A stretch of 9,622 nucleotides of DNA, from assembly GCA_003522145.1 (NCBI GenBank), contig DPGD01000055.1, positions 1 through 9,622 on the forward strand. Direction: 5' to 3'. Below the pieces are notes generated by a model. That model was given only the letters and a program-made list of their open reading frames with translations. It did no database searches and was not told the origin of the DNA. This DNA comes from Clostridiales bacterium (lineage in GTDB: Bacteria; Bacillota; Clostridia; Oscillospirales; CAG-272). Below, piece after piece: positions 5,291 to 9,622 of the stretch. Position 1 is the stretch's first letter; every line of letters begins with the position of its first letter. Both the position numbers and the translations under genes were made by a program.

Positions 5291-8200
5291 ATGAACAGAG
5301 AAACAATCAAAGAAACGGTTTGCAAAGCGGGCATTGACATCGGCTCCACCACGGTGAAGCTGGTAATTTCGGATGAAGAAAACCGACTGTTGTTCGGAGA
5401 ATATAAACGGCACATGGCGCACACCAAGGATGCGCTTCTGGAATTGCTTACCCAAGCGGCCGAGCGCCTGGGCGACCGGCCGATGCAGGTACATATCACC
5501 GGCTCCGGGGCCTTGGGTATTGCCCGATCTTTGGGAATCCCGTTTACCCAGGAAGTCGTGGCCGTGGCCAAGGCTCTGAAAAACTACGATCCCCGCACCG
5601 ATGTGGCGGTGGAACTGGGGGGAGAGGACGCCAAGATCATTTATTTCACGGGAGGACTGGAGGAACGAATGAACGGCGTGTGCGCCGGAGGAACCGGTTC
5701 CTTCATTGACCAGATGGCTTCTTTGCTGCAGACCGATGCCTCCGGACTAAATGAGGCGGCTGCAAAGGCCAAAATGGTCTATCCCATCGCCTCCCGCTGC
5801 GGCGTTTTTGCCAAGACCGATATTCAGCCCTTGATTAACGACGGTGCCGACCGTTGCGACCTGGCCGCCTCGGTATTTCAGGCCGTGGTGAATCAGACGG
5901 TTTCGGGATTGGCCTGCGGAAAGCCCATAAAGGGACGGGTGGCCTTTTTGGGCGGCCCCCTCCACTTTCTGCCGGAATTGAAAAAAGCATTTATAAAAAC
6001 ACTGAATTTGCGGCCGGACGAGGTGATTGATCCCGAAAACTCCCATTTGTTTGCCGCCATGGGGGCGGCCATGAGCGAAGAGGGAACGCTTTTGACCATC
6101 TCCGAGCTGAAGGAAAAGCTGAAAGCAAACACCAAGATCGAATACGAAACCAAGCGTCTGGAGCCGCTGTTCCGCAATGAAGAGGAGCGGCAGGAGTTCT
6201 CCCTCCGTCACGAGCAGGCGAAGGTACACAGGGCCGACATCAAAAGCTACAAAGGAAAGTGTTTTTTGGGTATCGACGCCGGCTCCACCACCACCAAGCT
6301 GGTGCTCATCGGCGAAGAAGGGCAGTTGCTTTTCTATACCTATGAAAACAACCAAGGAAACCCGGTAAAAACGGCGATTTCGGCCATGGGCCGCTTAAGA
6401 AAGGCCCTTCCGGAGGAAGCAACGGTGAGTTATTCCTGCTCTACGGGCTATGGAGAACAGCTCCTGAAATCGGCCTTTTCGCTGGACGAGGGGGAAGTGG
6501 AAACGGTGGCGCATGCCACCGCCGCCGGGTTTTTTGACCCCAAGACCGATTGCGTGCTGGACATCGGCGGTCAGGACATGAAGTGCATCAAGCTGAAGAA
6601 CGGCGTGGTGGATTCCATCATGCTCAATGAAGCCTGTTCTTCCGGATGCGGGTCCTTTATTGAGAATTTTGCTACCTCCCTGGGCCTTTCTGCGGCGGAA
6701 TTTGCCGAGAAGGCGGTGTCGGCCAAGGCTCCGGTGGATCTGGGTACCCGCTGTACGGTTTTCATGAATTCCAATGTGAAGCAGGCGCAGAAGGAGGGAG
6801 CGTCGGTATCGGATATTTCGGCCGGACTTGCCTATTCGGTGGTAAAAAATGCCCTATACAAGGTAATCAAGCTGACCGATGCCAAGGAACTGGGTGAGAA
6901 CATTGTGGCACAGGGCGGAACCTTCTACAATCAGGCGGTTTTAAGAGCCTTGGAAAAGGTGGCAGGAGCGAAGGTGATCTGCCCGGACATCTGCGGACTG
7001 ATGGGTGCTTTCGGTGCGGCCCTGATTGCGAAGGAGCGGTACAAAGGGCAGAAGACCGGTATGCTGTCCTTTGAGGAGATTGAAAAACTGGAATATACCG
7101 GCAGCACTGCCCGTTGCGGAGGGTGCGAGAACAATTGTCTGTTGACCGTGAACACCTTTTCCGGAGGGAAAAAATACATCACCGGCAACCGGTGCGAAAA
7201 GCGCATCGGAGGAGGGGGAGGCAAAAAGGGCGAAAACCTTTTTGAGTACAAGCAAAAGAGAATTTTTGACTATCCTCCTTTGGAGGAAAAGGATGCGCCC
7301 CGGGGAACGATCGGCATACCGAGAGTTCTGAATATCTATGAAAACTATCCCTTCTGGGCCACATTCTTCCGAAAATTGGGCTTCAGAGTGGTGCTTTCTC
7401 CCTATGCCAGCCGGAAGATTTACCAGTTGGGTATGGATAGCATTCCCTCCGAATCGGAGTGTTATCCTGCCAAGCTTGCTCACGGGCAGGTCCAGTGGCT
7501 GATCAACGAAGGGGTAAAAACCATTTTCCATCCCAGTGTGTTCTATGAGTACAAGGAGAACCCCTGTTCCCAGAACCAGTACAACTGCCCTATGGTCATT
7601 TCCTACCCCGAAAATATCCGGAACAATCTGGAGGATGTGTTTGCAGGGAATGTGCGCTATATTCATCCCTTCCTCACCTTCAAACGGGAGGAGGCGCTGG
7701 TCAAGCGCCTGACGGCAATCTGCAAGGAAGAATGGAACATTCCCGAAAGGGAGGTAAAAAGGGCGGTACATTTGGCCTTTGCCGAACAGATGCGGGCAAA
7801 AGAGGACATCCGGAAAAAGGGAACGGAGCTTCTTGCCGATATGAAAAAAGAGGGCAGACAGGGAATTGTTCTGGCGGGTCGCCCCTATCATATCGATCCG
7901 GAGATCAACCATGGTATTCCCGAAATGGTGGCTTCCTATGGCTTTGATGTGCTCACCGAGGACAGCCTGCCCTTGGATGCTGGCTCCGGAAGGCAATTGC
8001 GCGTGTTGGATCAGTGGACCTATCATTCCAGACTCTACAGTGCGGCGGAATTTGTGAGCACCAGAAAGGATCTGCAGATGGTGCAGCTCAATTCCTTCGG
8101 ATGCGGATTGGATGCGGTGACCACGGATCAGGTCTGCGAACTGTTGGAGAAGGCCGGAAAATTCTATACAGTCCTGAAAATCGACGAGGTCAGCAATCTG

Positions 8201-9568
8201 GGGGCGGCTCGGATCCGCATCCGGAGCTTGATTGCCGCGATGAACATGAAGCAAGCAGAGCGGGAAGAGACCAAGCCCTATTGCTATCAGCGCAGCGAGT
8301 TTACCCAAAAGATGTACGATGAGGGCTATACGATTCTGGCTCCTCAGATGAGTCCCATTCACTTTGATTTGATTGAACCGACCTTCCGGCGGTTCGGCTA
8401 CAAGCTGGAGATTCTGAACAACGCTACCAAGAATGCAGTGGATGTAGGCTTGAAGTATGTGAATAACGATGCCTGTTATCCTTCGATCATTATGGTGGGA
8501 CAGTTGATGGAGGCGGTGCTGTCGGGAAGATACGACACCCACCGGTTAGCGCTCATGATGAGCCAGACCGGGGGATGCTGCAGAGCGAGCAATTATGTTG
8601 GGTTTATACGAAGAGCCTTGGACAAAGCAGGCCTTTCCTATATTCCGGTGATCTCATTGAATACCGGAGGTTTGGAAACCAACGGAGGCTTCCATCTCAA
8701 TATGACCATGCTGAAATGCGGAATGGAAGCACTGATCTGGGGAGATCTGCTCATGCGGTGTTTGTACCGAGTGCGCCCGTATGAAAAAGAGAAAGGCTCT
8801 GCAAACGCCCTGCACGACAAATGGAGAAAGCTCTGCGTTTCCATACTGCTGGGAGAGGAAAAGGGATACTCCTATGGGGAGGTCTGCCGGGGAATCGTCA
8901 GGGATTTTGACGAGCTTCCCGTTGACGAAGCCCTGCGCAAGCCCAAGGTGGGCATTGTGGGAGAGATCTTAGTGAAGTATATGCCCTTGGCCAACAACCA
9001 TCTGGTGAATCTTCTGGAGCAGGAGGGAGCCGAGGTAACGGTACCGGACTTCTTGGATTTCTTCAATATGTTCATATACGATATGGACTTCAAGCACAAG
9101 GAATTGGATGCCCCCTTCATGAGATCGGTGATTTCCAAGGTAGGAGTCCGCATTCTGCGCAAACTGCGGGAGCCTGCGGCAAAGGCGCTGAAACAGAGCA
9201 AGCGCTTCTCAGCCCCCATGGATATTGAGAAGATTGCCGCCTTGGCCAAGCCGTTTCTGTCGGAAGGAAACCAGTATGGCGAGGGATGGTTCCTTTGCGG
9301 GGAAATGGTGGAGCTGATCAAGGAGGATGTGCCGAATATTGTCTGCATTCAGCCTTTTGGGTGTCTGCCCAATCATGTGATGGGCAAAGGTGTCATCAAG
9401 GCGCTGAAAAAGGCCTATCCCCAGGCGAATATCGCCGCAGTGGACTATGATCCGGGAGCCAGCGAAGTGAATCAGTTGAATCGGATCAAGCTGATGCTTT
9501 CGGTGGCAAGGGAGCAGATGGAATCGGCCGGGGCAGAGCGTCCCCTGGCTGTTCTTCAGCCGAATTAA
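5291..9568 (+). CDS. Giant 2-hydroxyacyl-CoA dehydratase activase / dehydratase-like fusion protein
   Basis: This is a 1425-residue cytoplasmic protein. Domain 1 (about 12-275) and domain 2 (about 325-590) are both BcrAD/BadF/BadG-type ATPases with phosphate loops GIDIGSTT (14-21) and GIDAGSTT (327-334) and second nucleotide motifs LGGED (109-113) and IGGQD (425-429). Each keeps the cysteine pair that holds the bridging [4Fe-4S] cluster in known activases, C131/C170 and C449/C488, both 39 residues apart. A linker has C609, C612, C616 and C635, a possible extra metal site, then five glycines (640-644). A DUF2229-like region (about 670-990) has C724 in CYPAKLAHG and C938 in SFGCG. The C-terminal part (about 1000-1420) resembles 2-hydroxyacyl-CoA dehydratase subunits, with C1062, C1096-C1097 and C1358 in FGCLP. 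Known activases hydrolyse ATP to push one electron into a dehydratase or reductase iron-sulfur site, and this protein probably does likewise within one chain. Its substrate is unknown. GGAGG (5281-5285) lies 5 nt before the ATG. It starts 202 nt after plsY and is probably transcribed separately. Confidence 0.9.
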   Translation: MNRETIKETVCKAGIDIGSTTVKLVISDEENRLLFGEYKRHMAHTKDALLELLTQAAERLGDRPMQVHITGSGALGIARSLGIPFTQEVVAVAKALKNYDPRTDVAVELGGEDAKIIYFTGGLEERMNGVCAGGTGSFIDQMASLLQTDASGLNEAAAKAKMVYPIASRCGVFAKTDIQPLINDGADRCDLAASVFQAVVNQTVSGLACGKPIKGRVAFLGGPLHFLPELKKAFIKTLNLRPDEVIDPENSHLFAAMGAAMSEEGTLLTISELKEKLKANTKIEYETKRLEPLFRNEEERQEFSLRHEQAKVHRADIKSYKGKCFLGIDAGSTTTKLVLIGEEGQLLFYTYENNQGNPVKTAISAMGRLRKALPEEATVSYSCSTGYGEQLLKSAFSLDEGEVETVAHATAAGFFDPKTDCVLDIGGQDMKCIKLKNGVVDSIMLNEACSSGCGSFIENFATSLGLSAAEFAEKAVSAKAPVDLGTRCTVFMNSNVKQAQKEGASVSDISAGLAYSVVKNALYKVIKLTDAKELGENIVAQGGTFYNQAVLRALEKVAGAKVICPDICGLMGAFGAALIAKERYKGQKTGMLSFEEIEKLEYTGSTARCGGCENNCLLTVNTFSGGKKYITGNRCEKRIGGGGGKKGENLFEYKQKRIFDYPPLEEKDAPRGTIGIPRVLNIYENYPFWATFFRKLGFRVVLSPYASRKIYQLGMDSIPSESECYPAKLAHGQVQWLINEGVKTIFHPSVFYEYKENPCSQNQYNCPMVISYPENIRNNLEDVFAGNVRYIHPFLTFKREEALVKRLTAICKEEWNIPEREVKRAVHLAFAEQMRAKEDIRKKGTELLADMKKEGRQGIVLAGRPYHIDPEINHGIPEMVASYGFDVLTEDSLPLDAGSGRQLRVLDQWTYHSRLYSAAEFVSTRKDLQMVQLNSFGCGLDAVTTDQVCELLEKAGKFYTVLKIDEVSNLGAARIRIRSLIAAMNMKQAEREETKPYCYQRSEFTQKMYDEGYTILAPQMSPIHFDLIEPTFRRFGYKLEILNNATKNAVDVGLKYVNNDACYPSIIMVGQLMEAVLSGRYDTHRLALMMSQTGGCCRASNYVGFIRRALDKAGLSYIPVISLNTGGLETNGGFHLNMTMLKCGMEALIWGDLLMRCLYRVRPYEKEKGSANALHDKWRKLCVSILLGEEKGYSYGEVCRGIVRDFDELPVDEALRKPKVGIVGEILVKYMPLANNHLVNLLEQEGAEVTVPDFLDFFNMFIYDMDFKHKELDAPFMRSVISKVGVRILRKLREPAAKALKQSKRFSAPMDIEKIAALAKPFLSEGNQYGEGWFLCGEMVELIKEDVPNIVCIQPFGCLPNHVMGKGVIKALKKAYPQANIAAVDYDPGASEVNQLNRIKLMLSVAREQMESAGAERPLAVLQPN

Positions 9569-9622
9569 AAAAGAAAACACCCAACCGGGCAGGAGAAATA
9601 TGCACAAGTCCGTTAAAAACGG
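9569..9622 (+). CDS. Possible start of a downstream gene, cut by the window edge
   Basis: After the TAA at 9566-9568 there is no terminator-like hairpin. AGGAG (9591-9595) stands 4 nt before an ATG at 9600, which opens MHKSVKNG before the window ends. The putative coding part is 9600-9622 and the rest is its upstream sequence. If real, the gene would follow the activase-dehydratase by 31 nt and probably share its transcript. Eight codons cannot support a function. Confidence 0.3.

Noticed and set aside
6941..8542. A 533-codon open frame on the - strand inside the activase-dehydratase gene
   Set aside because: It lies entirely opposite a gene with clear family motifs, its product has no recognisable domain, and it lacks a credible start. 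It is a codon-bias shadow.
1..9622. CRISPR arrays, tRNA or rRNA genes, insertion sequences, phage or toxin-antitoxin genes
   Set aside because: I looked for regularly spaced repeats, cloverleaf patterns, transposase motifs and terminal inverted repeats and found none that hold up.

Overview
The window looks like chromosomal DNA from an anaerobic Firmicute, most likely a member of the Clostridia. The grounds are strong Gram-positive Shine-Dalgarno sequences (for example AAGGAGG), a PlsY acyl-phosphate:glycerol-3-phosphate acyltransferase, a DegV-family protein, an intramembrane-sensing type histidine kinase, and a very large protein of the oxygen-sensitive 2-hydroxyacyl-CoA dehydratase activase family. 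All confident genes lie on the + strand. I see no tRNA, rRNA, CRISPR array, transposase or phage gene. The genus cannot be fixed from sequence alone.

Layout. Bases 1-687 contain no gene I recognise. They hold a good extended -10 promoter (TATAAT at 267-272) whose -35 region lies inside a perfect 8+8 inverted repeat. A leader of about 400 nt follows, rich in potential hairpins and with one possible 17-codon leader peptide. Next comes a two-component operon: an OmpR-family response regulator (688-1362) and its histidine kinase (1373-2494), 10 nt apart. After a 136-nt gap come three lipid genes: plsC-like (2631-3362), degV/fakB-like (3450-4343) and plsY (4459-5088). After a 200-nt gap with a candidate promoter and a structured, repeat-like stretch comes a 1425-residue protein (5291-9568). 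It carries two activase (BcrAD/BadF/BadG-type) domains and a long C-terminal part related to DUF2229 and 2-hydroxyacyl-CoA dehydratases. The last 23 nt may open another gene.

How the genes may work together. FakB-type DegV proteins carry fatty acids to a kinase that makes acyl-phosphate, PlsY moves the acyl group onto glycerol-3-phosphate, and PlsC adds the second chain to give phosphatidic acid. The order plsC-degV-plsY therefore reads as a small phospholipid-synthesis unit, although the kinase FakA and PlsX are not in the window. The two-component system has almost no extracellular loop and may sense envelope state. A link between it and the lipid genes rests only on proximity and on a short palindromic motif (CTCTGAATTTTCAGAG and variants) found upstream of the regulator, plsC and the dehydratase-type gene.

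The most notable items are the all-in-one activase-dehydratase protein, with two activase copies and apparently two dehydratase-like modules, and the structured leader with its palindromic promoter ahead of the two-component operon.
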